Source: UBA1756 sp045130235 (lineage in GTDB: Bacteria; Bacteroidota; Bacteroidia; Bacteroidales; WCHB1-69). From it: a DNA stretch of 64,000 bases. Positions 23,547 to 32,589 of this stretch are shown here, in pieces. Location of the stretch: NCBI GenBank assembly GCA_045130235.1, contig JBGUPJ010000048.1, positions 186,001 to 250,000 on the forward strand, given 5' to 3'. Position 1 is the first letter of the stretch; every line of letters starts with the position of its first letter. A model generated the notes under the pieces. It made no database searches. It worked only from the letters and a program-made list of their open reading frames with translations, and was not told where the DNA came from. Made by a program: the position numbers and the translations under genes.

Positions 23547-24121
23547 TTTACCGTTATCGAGCCGGACTGGAGCAATATGATGAGGCCAAAATGGCTGAAT
23601 GTCTGTCGTGGTTTCCACAGGAACGGGTGGATAACATTTTGAAAATCAATCATATTCAGGGTAGGGGAGAGAAGGTGGCTGCGTATGAGCTTCTAGTGAA
23701 AATGATGCGCGAGGAGGGATGTTTGAAGCAATTGCCAGTATTTCATTATGATGAAAATGGGAAGCCGCGGTTGAGCAATTATTCCGGACTTCATTTTAAT
23801 ATAAGCCATTGTAAAAAGGCAGTGGCAGTGGCCTTGCACGATTCTGAGGTGGGGATAGATGTGGAATGTCGCCGTGCTGTGAGCCAGGCGCTGATGGAAC
23901 GGGTTTGTTGTGAGGAAGAGTTGTCGCTGATCCGTTCTTCTGCTGATGCTGAACTGGAGTTTATACGCCTGTGGACCCGCAAAGAGGCCTTGTTGAAATG
24001 TACAGGTGTGGGTATTCGGGAGGATTTACGGAATATTCTTTCTTATTATATTGATTATAAAATAATTACAGATTATATTGGTGAAATTGACGGTTATCTG
24101 TCTGTTTGTGTGAAAATATAG
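23543..24121 (+). CDS. 4'-phosphopantetheinyl transferase, Sfp type
   Basis: A 192-residue protein from the Met of MIYRYRAGLEQYDEAKMAECLSWF, sharing ATGA with the ksgA stop. It has the superfamily motifs FNISHCKKAVAVAL, GIDVECRR (Asp106 and Glu108 bind Mg) and WTRKEALLKCTGVGI (Glu148, Lys152). It moves the phosphopantetheine arm from CoA to a carrier protein. The length fits single-domain family members rather than AcpS. Its carrier-protein target cannot be read from the window. GC content drops in the last 150 bp. Confidence 0.88.
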   Translation: MIYRYRAGLEQYDEAKMAECLSWFPQERVDNILKINHIQGRGEKVAAYELLVKMMREEGCLKQLPVFHYDENGKPRLSNYSGLHFNISHCKKAVAVALHDSEVGIDVECRRAVSQALMERVCCEEELSLIRSSADAELEFIRLWTRKEALLKCTGVGIREDLRNILSYYIDYKIITDYIGEIDGYLSVCVKI

Positions 24122-24132
24122 AGATTTTTTTG

Positions 24133-24140
24133 TATTTTTG
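24133..24140 (+). promoter_or_regulatory. Candidate -7 box for nqrAB
   Basis: TATTTTTG, 31 bp upstream of the nqrA ATG. A TTTG lies 24 bp further upstream (24105-24108), slightly wider than the usual spacing. Confidence 0.45.
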
Positions 24141-24171
24141 CCCCCTAACTTGTTAAAGCACAAAATAATTC

Positions 24172-25521
24172 ATGGAGTATTGGATTCGGAAAGGTCTGGA
24201 TTTGCGTTTGGCAGGTGCGCCGCTCCCGATGGTGGAATCTTTGCCGCCGTCTGAGTATTGCTATATCCGCCCCTCCGATTTCCGCTGGCTTACCCCGAAG
24301 TTGCTGGTGCAGTCCGGCGACTCGGTGCAGGTGGGCACTCCGCTATTTGCCGACAAATCCGATGAGCGCATTGTGGTGGTTTCGCCCGTTGAAGGAACGG
24401 TATGTGAAATCATTCGGGGTGAAAAGCGCGTGGTGGAGTGTATCATCCTGTCGGTGGATTGCAACCAGCCGACTGTCCGTAAGGTGGATCTCAATCCTCC
24501 TACTGCTCCCGATGCATTGCGTAACCTCTTGTTACAGTACGGCTTATGGCCCGCCATGCGGCAACGGCCATTCTCCATCATCGCCCGCCCCGACGACTAT
24601 CCTAAGGCCCTTTTTATTCCCTGTTTCGACTCTGCCCCGCTCGCCCCTTCTTATAAGGTGCTGGTCAACGAGCATCGCGATGATTTTCTGTCTGGCCTGC
24701 GTGCCCTCCGGCTTCTGGTGGGCGACAAAGTGCCTATCCATCTCTGTATGAGCCATAAAGAGGATAACCTCTTCTTGGAATCGTTGCATGATGTGCAGTT
24801 GCAATATTTCAACGGGCCGCACCCCGCCGGGAACCTCGGCCCGCAAATCCACAGGATTTCTGCGCTCGACAAGGGCGACATTGTTTGGTATATCCAGCCG
24901 TGGAACGTGGCGCAGATAGGACGGCTCCTGTCGAAGGGCGAACTTTCCTTCAACCGCATCTTTGCCCTTACGGGTCCGGCTATCCGTCATCCTCACTATT
25001 ACTCAACTACTTACGGAATGGATGTAAGACGTTCTTTCGACCAGAATCTGTCGGAGAAAAATGCGCGCATCATCAGCGGTAATGTGCTTACGGGTGCTGA
25101 TGTGGGCGACTATGTCACGCCCCGCTTCTATGATGCCCAGCTGACGTTGCTGCCGGAGGGTGGTGAGCGTGAGCTGTTGGGATGGCTGCGCCCGAATCTT
25201 CATAAATGGAGCTTCTCGCATACCTTCCTTGCCTGGCTGGTCAAGCACCATACGTTCCATTTCAACACCTCTCAGCACGGCGACCAGCGCAACTTCGTCA
25301 TGACCGGTGTGTATGACAAAGTGTTCCCGTATCAGTCTATCCTTCCTTTGGAATTGTTGAAGGCATGCAAAACTCACAACATTGAGCTGATGGAAGATTT
25401 GGGTATTTATGAGGTTGAAGATGAGGATTTTGCACTTTGTGAAGTGGTGTGTCCTTCCAAGATGCCTTGTCAGGAAATCATTCGGGAGGGCTTGCGTGAG
25501 ATTATGAATGAAAATCGTTGA
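24172..25521 (+). CDS. nqrA: Na+-translocating NADH:quinone reductase subunit A
   Basis: A 449-residue NqrA, the soluble cytoplasmic-side subunit of the Na+-pumping NADH:quinone reductase. It begins IRKGLDLRLAGAPLPMVESLPPSEYCYIRPSDFRWLTPKLLVQSGDSVQVGTPLFADK, including the biotinyl-like fold typical of NqrA and RnfC. It lacks the RnfC ferredoxin cysteine motifs, which separates it from RnfC. The C-terminus reads DFALCEVVCPSKMPCQEIIREGL. Length is normal. The nqrB start follows four bases after the stop. Confidence 0.92.
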   Translation: MEYWIRKGLDLRLAGAPLPMVESLPPSEYCYIRPSDFRWLTPKLLVQSGDSVQVGTPLFADKSDERIVVVSPVEGTVCEIIRGEKRVVECIILSVDCNQPTVRKVDLNPPTAPDALRNLLLQYGLWPAMRQRPFSIIARPDDYPKALFIPCFDSAPLAPSYKVLVNEHRDDFLSGLRALRLLVGDKVPIHLCMSHKEDNLFLESLHDVQLQYFNGPHPAGNLGPQIHRISALDKGDIVWYIQPWNVAQIGRLLSKGELSFNRIFALTGPAIRHPHYYSTTYGMDVRRSFDQNLSEKNARIISGNVLTGADVGDYVTPRFYDAQLTLLPEGGERELLGWLRPNLHKWSFSHTFLAWLVKHHTFHFNTSQHGDQRNFVMTGVYDKVFPYQSILPLELLKACKTHNIELMEDLGIYEVEDEDFALCEVVCPSKMPCQEIIREGLREIMNENR

Positions 25522-25525
25522 TGCC

Positions 25526-26665
25526 ATGAAACTCTCCCAACTCAGCGACAAATTCAGCACCTATTTCGAGAAAGGCAAGCCGTTGCACTTCCTCTCTTCG
25601 TTGTATGATGCCATCGACAGCTTCTTCCTGACTCCCAAAACGGTGACGAAAGGCGGGAGCCATGTGCGCGATGCGGTGGATATGAAGCGCGTGATGATAA
25701 CAGTGATGATTGCCCTGCTGCCGGCCCTTTGTTTTGGAATTTGGAATGTGGGAAGTCAGCACTACCTCGCATTAGGTGAAAGTGCAAGTTTTTGGAAATG
25801 TGTGGGATATGGTTTGTTGAAGTGGCTTCCAATGGTGGTAGTAACCTACGTTTCAGGCCTCACCATTGAGGTGATTTTCGCTCAGCGGCGTGGCCATCAG
25901 GTGGCGGAAGGTTTCTTTGTGACCGGCTTTTTGATCCCGATGATAATGCCGCCGGATGTGCCGTTATGGATGGTGGCCGTTGCCACCGCCTTCTCGGTCT
26001 TGTTTGCCAAAGAGGTTTTCGGCGGCACAGGTTACAACTTCCTAAATCCAGCTTTGGTGGCGCGAGCATTCGTCTTTTTCGCTTATCCGTCAGTGATTTC
26101 CGGTGATGCGGTGTGGATTTCTGGCGCGCCCGATGCCGTCAGTGGTGCCACGCCTCTGGCTCTGGCTGCCAGTGGTGCCACCGGCCAGATGCCTTCGTTC
26201 ATGGAGATGTTTGTCGGCACCATTCCCGGATGTATCGGCGAGACCTCTAAAATCGCCATTCTCATCGGTGCCCTTGTCCTCCTGCTGACGCAAGTGGCCA
26301 GCTGGAAAATCATGCTGACCGCCATCTTCGGGGGCTGGGCGATGGCTGAAATCCTGTTCCATTGCGGCGTTACTCCGTTCTGCGGCTGGCAACATATCAT
26401 CATGGGCGGCTTCCTCTTCGGTGCTGTCTTCATGGCTACCGACCCCGTCACGGCAGCTCACACTTCCGCTGGCAAGTATATCTTCGGACTGCTGGTGGGC
26501 ATCCTGGCCATTGTGATCCGCGTGGCCAACCATGGGTATCCGGAAGGCATGATGCTCGCCATCCTGATGATGAATGTGTTCGCTCCGCTGATTGACTATT
26601 GTGTGGTACGAGTTACGGTGAAAAGGCGAAAAAAACGTCTTTTGAAATTTAAAAACAACCTATAA
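25526..26665 (+). CDS. nqrB: Na+-translocating NADH:quinone reductase subunit B
   Basis: A 379-residue NqrB from MKLSQLSDKFSTYFEKGKPLHF; an ATG 18 bp earlier overlaps nqrA and adds six unlikely residues. About ten transmembrane helices are visible. The covalent FMN site SGATPLALAA (SGAT) is present, as are the sequences GTGYNFLNPALVARAFVFFAYP and FMATDPVTAAHTSAGKYIFGLL common to NqrB and RnfD. It carries flavin and the quinone site. No nqrC, D, E or F follows: the next gene is an unrelated lipoprotein, then a gene on the other strand. Confidence 0.93.
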   Translation: MKLSQLSDKFSTYFEKGKPLHFLSSLYDAIDSFFLTPKTVTKGGSHVRDAVDMKRVMITVMIALLPALCFGIWNVGSQHYLALGESASFWKCVGYGLLKWLPMVVVTYVSGLTIEVIFAQRRGHQVAEGFFVTGFLIPMIMPPDVPLWMVAVATAFSVLFAKEVFGGTGYNFLNPALVARAFVFFAYPSVISGDAVWISGAPDAVSGATPLALAASGATGQMPSFMEMFVGTIPGCIGETSKIAILIGALVLLLTQVASWKIMLTAIFGGWAMAEILFHCGVTPFCGWQHIIMGGFLFGAVFMATDPVTAAHTSAGKYIFGLLVGILAIVIRVANHGYPEGMMLAILMMNVFAPLIDYCVVRVTVKRRKKRLLKFKNNL

Positions 26666-26676
26666 ATCAATTGTCT

Positions 26677-27366
26677 ATGTCGGTCTGTCGTTTTTGGTTT
26701 TGTCTTGTTGGTGTGATGATTATGTTCGGGTGCTCGTCCAAGCAATCTGACGATTCTTCTGTGGATAGTTTGGGCCTTCCCTATGAGGTGAAGGAGAGTT
26801 ATGCCGCCACTGCCTCGTTGTTGGAGGAGGCTCCATCCACTTTGAAGAGTTTCAATAGTACGGCTTCCGATGATGATTTACAGCTGTTGGTGGATCAGTA
26901 TGAGGGTTTGGTATTTACTTATGATGCGGGTGATTTGACGGATGATGCCCGTAAGTTCTGTGCGCACCACAAGGCTCGTGTGGATTCCCTCCGACAGGTC
27001 ATCCGAGGGGTGATAAAGGAGAATCTCTCTTCGGTGCGCCGCACGCTAGTATATGATATGGATCAGGATTTCGAGGATGAGATAGAATACGCTTTCAAAG
27101 TGCCTAAAGGTACTCGTATTTACGTGCAATGTTCGGTTAGTGTTCAAGCGAGCATCCGACTATATAATAAAGAGAACAATGTGACACTGCGCTCTTGGAG
27201 CCGCAAGAAAGAATTGGATGACAGTGCTGTCGCTTCGGCAACTGCCATTTACATTTTAAAAGTGAAAGCAAAAGGTGAGCATACGCTTTCGTTGGAGGTG
27301 ACTAAGAATCTGATTAGCATTGATGAGCTGGACAAGGATTATGAGTTGCCGGAAGATGAGGAGTGA
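26677..27366 (+). CDS. Lipoprotein of unknown function
   Basis: A 229-residue protein beginning MSVCRFWFCLVGVMIMFGCSSKQ, with the lipobox MFGC, so it should be lipid-anchored. An in-frame TTG six bases earlier is a less likely start. The mature part is rich in Asp, Glu and Ser and mostly helical to about 110, followed by a strand-rich half (IYVQCSVSVQASIRLYNKENNVTLRSWSRKK). It lies 11 bp behind nqrB and probably shares its transcript. I recognise no family. Confidence 0.75.
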   Translation: MSVCRFWFCLVGVMIMFGCSSKQSDDSSVDSLGLPYEVKESYAATASLLEEAPSTLKSFNSTASDDDLQLLVDQYEGLVFTYDAGDLTDDARKFCAHHKARVDSLRQVIRGVIKENLSSVRRTLVYDMDQDFEDEIEYAFKVPKGTRIYVQCSVSVQASIRLYNKENNVTLRSWSRKKELDDSAVASATAIYILKVKAKGEHTLSLEVTKNLISIDELDKDYELPEDEE

Positions 27367-27387
27367 ATCTAACCAATTGAAACGATT

Positions 27388-28722
27388 TCAACGTACAATC
27401 ATTCTCTCCAAGTACGACAATGCTTCGTCCACCTCTAATGGTGCGGTGAGTCGCTCCTTCCCGCGATATACCGCCACCTTGCCGTGGGTAGCCCCCACAA
27501 TACCGTAGTCGGCATCCGCCATCTCGCCCGGCCCGTTCACCACACAGCCCATCACCCCGATTTTCAGTCCCGGATAGTGACTGAACCGCTCCTTCACCTT
27601 TGCCAACGTGCCCTGTATGTCGTACTCGGTACGGCCGCACGACGGACAGGAGATGATTTCCGTCCGTGTCATCTTGATGCGGCAGGCCTGCAAAATCAGC
27701 TCCGAAAGATTTTGGCACTCTTCTTGTGAGAAACGGTCGTTTTCAATCTCCAACTCTTTGAAAGGATGGTGTAGCAGTTCGTGGCCTGTGTGGGCGGCAC
27801 ATACCATCATCCATTTCTCTCTGTTATTCTGATAATAGTTGATTTTCAGTAGATTATCTTTGTGGGAAAGATGTACTTTGTGACTTTCTTCTTGCAGATG
27901 GGTGAGTGTGGTGGCGGGACGAATCTCGGCCTCCGGTTCCTCCGTCAGCGATACGCGGATGGTGTCGCCGATACCGTCTAATAGCAGCGCACCGATGCCG
28001 GCCGCCGACTTTACGCGCCCTTCGTCGCCCGCGCCCGCCTCGGTAACTCCGAGATGCAAAGGATAGACCGTGCCGTTTTGTGTCATCTTGTCGTGCAGCA
28101 GGCGTGTCGCCTCCATCATGGTGATGACGTTGCTCGACTTCATGGAAAGTACAATATTATGATAGTCAAACTGTTGGCAGATATCAATCCACTCCATCGC
28201 CGACATGGCCATAGCGAGTGGCGTGTTGCCGTAGCGGCTTACGATGCGGTCGCACAGCGAGCCGTGGTTGACGCCGATGCGCAGGGCGGTGCCGTGCTGC
28301 CGGCAGATCTCAAACAGCGGTTTTGCCCGTTCCGCCATCGCCTGCACCGATGCGGCATACTCCTCGTCAGTGAGGTCCAACTGGTTGAAATTGCGTTTGT
28401 CCACGAAGTTGCCGGGGTTCACCCGCACCTTCTCCACAATGGCGGCACACGCTTCGGCCACCTGCGGCTTGAAGTGCACATCGGCCACCAAAGGCAGATG
28501 GTAGCCTCGAGCCCGCAAGTTCTCCTTGATGGCTTGCAACGATGTCACCTCTCTCATCGAGGGTACGGTGATGCGGGCCATCTGGCAGCCCGCCTCCGCC
28601 ATCCGTATCACTTGCGCTACGGTGGCCTCTATGTCGTTGGTGTTGGTATTGGTCATCGATTGAACCACAATGGGTTCGCCTTCGCCAATGCGGATATTGC
28701 CGATGCTTGCGGTATGATTCAT
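27388..28722 (-). CDS. ispG: 4-hydroxy-3-methylbut-2-en-1-yl diphosphate synthase
   Basis: A 444-residue IspG (GcpE), the penultimate MEP-pathway enzyme. The TIM-barrel starts IGNIRIGEGEPIVVQSMTNTNTND, and LPLVADVHF, LRIGVNHGSL and LHLGVTEAG follow. The C-terminal domain binds the 4Fe-4S cluster through Cys359, Cys362 (SCPSCG) and Cys393 (GVMGCVVNGPGE). About 70-90 residues at about 270-350 are an insertion relative to the ~370-residue E. coli enzyme, yet much shorter than the ~600-residue form usual in Bacteroidota. It lies 10 bp after the thioredoxin-like gene. Confidence 0.94.
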   Translation of the reverse strand: MNHTASIGNIRIGEGEPIVVQSMTNTNTNDIEATVAQVIRMAEAGCQMARITVPSMREVTSLQAIKENLRARGYHLPLVADVHFKPQVAEACAAIVEKVRVNPGNFVDKRNFNQLDLTDEEYAASVQAMAERAKPLFEICRQHGTALRIGVNHGSLCDRIVSRYGNTPLAMAMSAMEWIDICQQFDYHNIVLSMKSSNVITMMEATRLLHDKMTQNGTVYPLHLGVTEAGAGDEGRVKSAAGIGALLLDGIGDTIRVSLTEEPEAEIRPATTLTHLQEESHKVHLSHKDNLLKINYYQNNREKWMMVCAAHTGHELLHHPFKELEIENDRFSQEECQNLSELILQACRIKMTRTEIISCPSCGRTEYDIQGTLAKVKERFSHYPGLKIGVMGCVVNGPGEMADADYGIVGATHGKVAVYRGKERLTAPLEVDEALSYLERMIVR

Positions 28723-28732
28723 GGAATGAAAT

Positions 28733-30184
28733 TTACGGTTTTTTGTTCTGATTGAGCGGTATATTCTCGTCCTCCTCCGTCTGATGGAACAGACGAGCCA
28801 AGTAGAGTGGCAACTGTGTGGTGATGTCGGGCGCTTCTCTTTTCACCAGCGTCCCATCCGGCGAAAACAGCAAATTGTCGGGCAATGTTGTAATCTGTAA
28901 GTTGTCAATCCACTGGTAGTTATGATCAAAATGTACAAAAGTCCAGTCGAACTGCGGAAAATGTTCCTTGAACTGGATGAAATGTCCGAAATTGAAATCG
29001 ATAGAAAGACTTACAAACGTAATGCTGTCTTTGTATTTTTGTTGTAACTCTTTGATAATCATCATTTCACGAATACAATCTTCGCAAGTGGTATTGAAAA
29101 TCTGCACGTAAAGCCATTTCCCTTTATAATCATCGATATTAAAGGAAGCCCCACTGGCGGTCTTCATCCCTTCAAAAGTGATGGCGTCATTCTTCTGGTA
29201 CGGGTGTACTGAGGTGAGCATATTTTTTACAATAATCTGATGTTCAGGGAAATGCGTGGTGGTCGCAATTTCCTCAAGAATGTGCTCTATGTTTTTCTTG
29301 TTGAATTTTTTATTCTCGTAAATTTCCGCCAAATTCTCAATGATGACCAGCTCGCGGATTCGTTCATTCACCAAATAAGGGTCTTTTCCGACTAAATTGA
29401 ACAGCGGTCGGTAGGTGCCCTCCTGATTGATGCAGTTCAATAGCTCTTTCTGATTGATTCGGGGTGAAGTGGTGAGATAATGGTCGTAAAATTCGTTAAA
29501 AAAGTTCATGTAGGCAGGATTGAAGTAGAGCAGATATTCATTATCCAAGTACTTGCGATAGAGTGAGTCGGTATTTTTTTGCAGGACTATTCTCTCGAGT
29601 GAGGCCATCGTATAATAGATGTACGATTTGTAAAAATTATTGGGACTGTACTGCAATGGGAATCGGCGGCTGATGGCATTGCTAATGCTATCATATTCTA
29701 TAGTCGTGATGTCGCTGATGATATTGGGGGAATAATAATCGATGGCACTTTCAAAAAATCTTTCAAACCGATTGATTTTTATATTGATATCTTCAGTGAG
29801 GGTGGTGTCATTATTGCGAATTTGCAGAAAACCTCCATACGACATCGGGTCAAGCAGGTTGAAGAGTTCCGGGTCCATGTCGATGGTGAAATCGTAGGTT
29901 CTTCCCGGCTCGATGTAAAATTCAGCCCTTGAAGTGCGGATGACCAATTGTACTAATGTCGGACGTATAATGTTGTAAGTCAGTAAAAAATGTCCTTTCG
30001 CGTCAATCTTGTCGGTGGCGGCCACTACACTTTTATAGGAGGCCAGATCTTCAAAGGTCACTAATCGAATCTCTTCATTAGCGGCAAAATCTGCGATTCC
30101 TTTGATGGTGACGGGGTACGACTGTCCTTGGATGCTTGTGAGGCAGCCAGCCAAAATTGCCATCAGAAGAATCAGTCGTTTCAT
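28733..30184 (-). CDS. Exported thioredoxin-fold (TlpA-like) protein
   Basis: A 483-residue exported protein: signal peptide MKRLILLMAILAGCLTSIQGQ, a beta-rich N-terminal domain like those in front of Bacteroidota TlpA proteins (about 22-130), a long helical middle (130-340), and a thioredoxin domain (340-460). The active site is Cys367-Glu-Asp-Cys370 (FNTTCEDCIREM) and the cis-Pro loop is ITTLPDNLLF. It probably reduces or reshuffles disulfides in the periplasm. The missing Trp before the first Cys and the acidic CEDC centre are unusual. It probably shares a transcript with ispG. Confidence 0.82.
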   Translation of the reverse strand: MKRLILLMAILAGCLTSIQGQSYPVTIKGIADFAANEEIRLVTFEDLASYKSVVAATDKIDAKGHFLLTYNIIRPTLVQLVIRTSRAEFYIEPGRTYDFTIDMDPELFNLLDPMSYGGFLQIRNNDTTLTEDINIKINRFERFFESAIDYYSPNIISDITTIEYDSISNAISRRFPLQYSPNNFYKSYIYYTMASLERIVLQKNTDSLYRKYLDNEYLLYFNPAYMNFFNEFYDHYLTTSPRINQKELLNCINQEGTYRPLFNLVGKDPYLVNERIRELVIIENLAEIYENKKFNKKNIEHILEEIATTTHFPEHQIIVKNMLTSVHPYQKNDAITFEGMKTASGASFNIDDYKGKWLYVQIFNTTCEDCIREMMIIKELQQKYKDSITFVSLSIDFNFGHFIQFKEHFPQFDWTFVHFDHNYQWIDNLQITTLPDNLLFSPDGTLVKREAPDITTQLPLYLARLFHQTEEDENIPLNQNKKP

Positions 30185-30265
30185 GGTCGATAGTCGATAG
30201 AGATGGTTTAATTATCTATGTTTTAATATTTTATCATTTAATAATAAAATAATTGTGCAATGCTG

Positions 30266-30273
30266 CAAAGATA
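30266..30273 (-). promoter_or_regulatory. Candidate -7 box for the TlpA-like gene and ispG
   Basis: TATCTTTG on the minus strand, 81 bp upstream of the start codon, in a very AT-rich leader. No -33 match at proper spacing. Confidence 0.35.
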
Positions 30274-30378
30274 CAATTTTTTTGAAGATTTTATTCGTGC
30301 CCAATTCCATCTTTGTGTGATGAAATTCTCTCGAATTTTCCCAGCATGGTTTTGTGGAAGGCTGTTGTAGGAGAATTT

Positions 30379-31263
30379 TTAATGCCGCTTTGCGTTTTTC
30401 TTGGACTGCTTTTTCGCACTTCTCAATATCTGGTGGCTTCTCTTTGAGTAGTGTTTGAGCTTGTCGTATGAATCATTGAAGCATAGGACTCTCGGCATCC
30501 ATTTATCGTATATGATGCATATCTTGGCTGGTTCTACCTTTAGTGTAGCATGTGGCTGTGCATTCATAACGATAAGTGTAACGTCACCCCCATGTCTGAT
30601 TTCCCCCAATTGGTAATAAATATTTGCGTACTTGAGAATAATAAGAGAATGATTTCCTTCTCTCTGCCCTGGATGCACAAAGCCATTTTTCACTAATTTT
30701 GCCTGTTCCCATCCTTGCCATTCCACTGTTTGTAGGCTTTTTTGAAAGTCATTTGTAAATTTGGAGTCCGATGGGTAATATAAACAATAGATTTTAGCCT
30801 TTGACGAGTCGAATGGTATTTCAATGTCTTCTTGGGGATAATAATCGCTATAGGATCGCATAAATGTCACCTGCACTGTGTCTTTTAACGATTCATAACG
30901 CTTGATGATTTCTCCCGTGCTCTTTTGAACAGAAAAATCATAGAAAAGAGCTTGAATGCACGCAAGACAGCGTAAATTTTTTAGAAAAGCAGAATCCGAC
31001 CACTGCCATCTTTTAGCATAGAACATCAACGAATCATGGCGATTCAATGGAATTTTCCTTTCGTTTTCGTCAAGTGTCTCATATAATGAACGATAGAAGT
31101 CAAGTTGACTGCTGTCAATATCGTTGTCTTTACAAGGAGGGTGTGTTATGCACAAGGAGTCCCAGCGGTCAAGTCTTTCCTCAATTTGGGAAAAACATGG
31201 CTGAGACAGCAAAACGATCATGAGGAAAATCAGACAGCGTTTTATGTTTTTAAACGTTTTCAA
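30379..31263 (-). CDS. Exported protein, unknown function
   Basis: A 294-residue protein with an N-terminal hydrophobic export signal (RCLIFLMIVLLSQPCFSQ). The mature part has four to five cysteines, many aromatic residues, and a basic C-terminal tail (KRSHQILRSAKKQSKKNAKRH). I recognise no family and no catalytic motif. It lies 37 bp behind the TolC-like gene on the same strand, at the end of a four-gene run. Its AT content is higher than that of the neighbours. Confidence 0.65.
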   Translation of the reverse strand: MKTFKNIKRCLIFLMIVLLSQPCFSQIEERLDRWDSLCITHPPCKDNDIDSSQLDFYRSLYETLDENERKIPLNRHDSLMFYAKRWQWSDSAFLKNLRCLACIQALFYDFSVQKSTGEIIKRYESLKDTVQVTFMRSYSDYYPQEDIEIPFDSSKAKIYCLYYPSDSKFTNDFQKSLQTVEWQGWEQAKLVKNGFVHPGQREGNHSLIILKYANIYYQLGEIRHGGDVTLIVMNAQPHATLKVEPAKICIIYDKWMPRVLCFNDSYDKLKHYSKRSHQILRSAKKQSKKNAKRH

Positions 31264-31300
31264 ATCATTTTTTTTTCAAAACCCGTACTATATGTTCGCC

Positions 31301-32569
31301 TTACAGCTGGCCCTTTAATGCCATCAGCTCAAACTTGGCCTTCAGCAGTTGGATGGTGTGTACCTCGCGGGCGGTGATGGAAAGGGTCTCGTCGTTCTGC
31401 AACTTAATGTAGTCCATGGCAGTGATGGTGCCGTTGAGCAGCTGCGTGTTGGCAGTCTCGCGAATCTCCTGATACTTCTGGGTGATCTGCTCATCCAGAA
31501 TCAACAGGTGCTCAATACGCTTGATTTCGTTGATTTTCTCCTGAATGGCAATCTGGTTGCCTTTCGTAAAGTCAGCCTGCTGACTCTCCAGAATGGATTT
31601 TTGCAGCACAATAATATCACTCACACCCTTGGTTTTGGCCCAGTCAATCAACGGGATGTTGAATTTCAGGCCCACCACATAAAACCAGTCTGCCTTGTTG
31701 TTCAGCAGATTGTAATTGGGACGGCCATATCCGCCGATGGCCATGAATGCCAATTTGGGTAGGCTCTTTGAAATGTGCAGTTTTCGCTGATACTCCAATG
31801 AGTTGATAGTGTTTTCAAAGATGGAAAACTCAAGTCGTGAGGAGCCGAGGTCATAACTCACACTGGGCAGCTCGGGCTGCACAAACTCCGCGTTCGACAA
31901 GTCTTTTCCTGTCAGAATAGAGAGGGATGAGATGAGCGACTCGCGGTTGGCCAACATCTCGTCCTTCTGTTGTTGGATTTTCAGTCCCTCCACGTCCAGC
32001 TGGGCGATGGAGTTGGCATACACCACACCTGCTTTCAACAAAGCTCTTAACTGGTCTGACTGCTCTTGGAAAATCTTCTCCACATTCGATAAAATCTCAA
32101 TCTGTTTATCAATAATTAAAAGATTGAGATACATATTGATAATCTGTTCTTTGAGCTGGGCGATAGATAAGTCCAACTTGCTGATTTCATTTTTGTTGAG
32201 AAGCCTTTCGCGTTTCCGTCCGTAACTTGCCTGTAGTCCGTCGAACACTACCTGCTGCATATTCAACGACACGTTGTAAATGTCGTGCCGTGGGGCGCCA
32301 ATGCCATAGTCGGCGGCTAACTCTTCTGGGAGTTGGGTGATGGGCGACATATAGCCGATGGCACCGTCAATCTGTAGGGTAGGGTAGTAGTGCGAAGAAA
32401 CGTCATTCAGTTTCACTTGGAGCAATTGTTCGTTCAGCTCTTTTTGCAGATTGGAGGAAGATTGCGCCACAGCCCACTGCTGGCATTCGTCAATCGTGAC
32501 GACCTGCGCCATGGCAGGTGCGACGGCGAAGACCAGCAGCAGGGTGGCGGTGATGATGATTTTCTTCAT
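31301..32569 (-). CDS. TolC-family outer-membrane factor, downstream of the C25 peptidase
   Basis: A 422-residue TolC-like protein with signal peptide MKKIIITATLLLVFAVAPAMAQ. It shows the two-repeat helical layout: NLQKELNEQLLQVKLNDVSSHYYPTLQIDGAIGYMSP and LEYQRKLHISKSLPKLAFMAIGGYGRPNYNLL, each followed by long coiled helices. It starts 20 bp after the stop of the C25 peptidase gene, so it is probably on the same transcript. No membrane-fusion protein or pump is adjacent. Confidence 0.88.
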   Translation of the reverse strand: MKKIIITATLLLVFAVAPAMAQVVTIDECQQWAVAQSSSNLQKELNEQLLQVKLNDVSSHYYPTLQIDGAIGYMSPITQLPEELAADYGIGAPRHDIYNVSLNMQQVVFDGLQASYGRKRERLLNKNEISKLDLSIAQLKEQIINMYLNLLIIDKQIEILSNVEKIFQEQSDQLRALLKAGVVYANSIAQLDVEGLKIQQQKDEMLANRESLISSLSILTGKDLSNAEFVQPELPSVSYDLGSSRLEFSIFENTINSLEYQRKLHISKSLPKLAFMAIGGYGRPNYNLLNNKADWFYVVGLKFNIPLIDWAKTKGVSDIIVLQKSILESQQADFTKGNQIAIQEKINEIKRIEHLLILDEQITQKYQEIRETANTQLLNGTITAMDYIKLQNDETLSITAREVHTIQLLKAKFELMALKGQL

Positions 32570-32589
32570 CAGGTGATATTCAGATTATA

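Noticed and set aside
24172..26665. Reading the two genes as rnfC and rnfD
   Set aside because: The first lacks the ferredoxin cysteine motifs of RnfC and has the NqrA N-terminus; the second begins like NqrB and has its FMN site. No other rnf gene follows.
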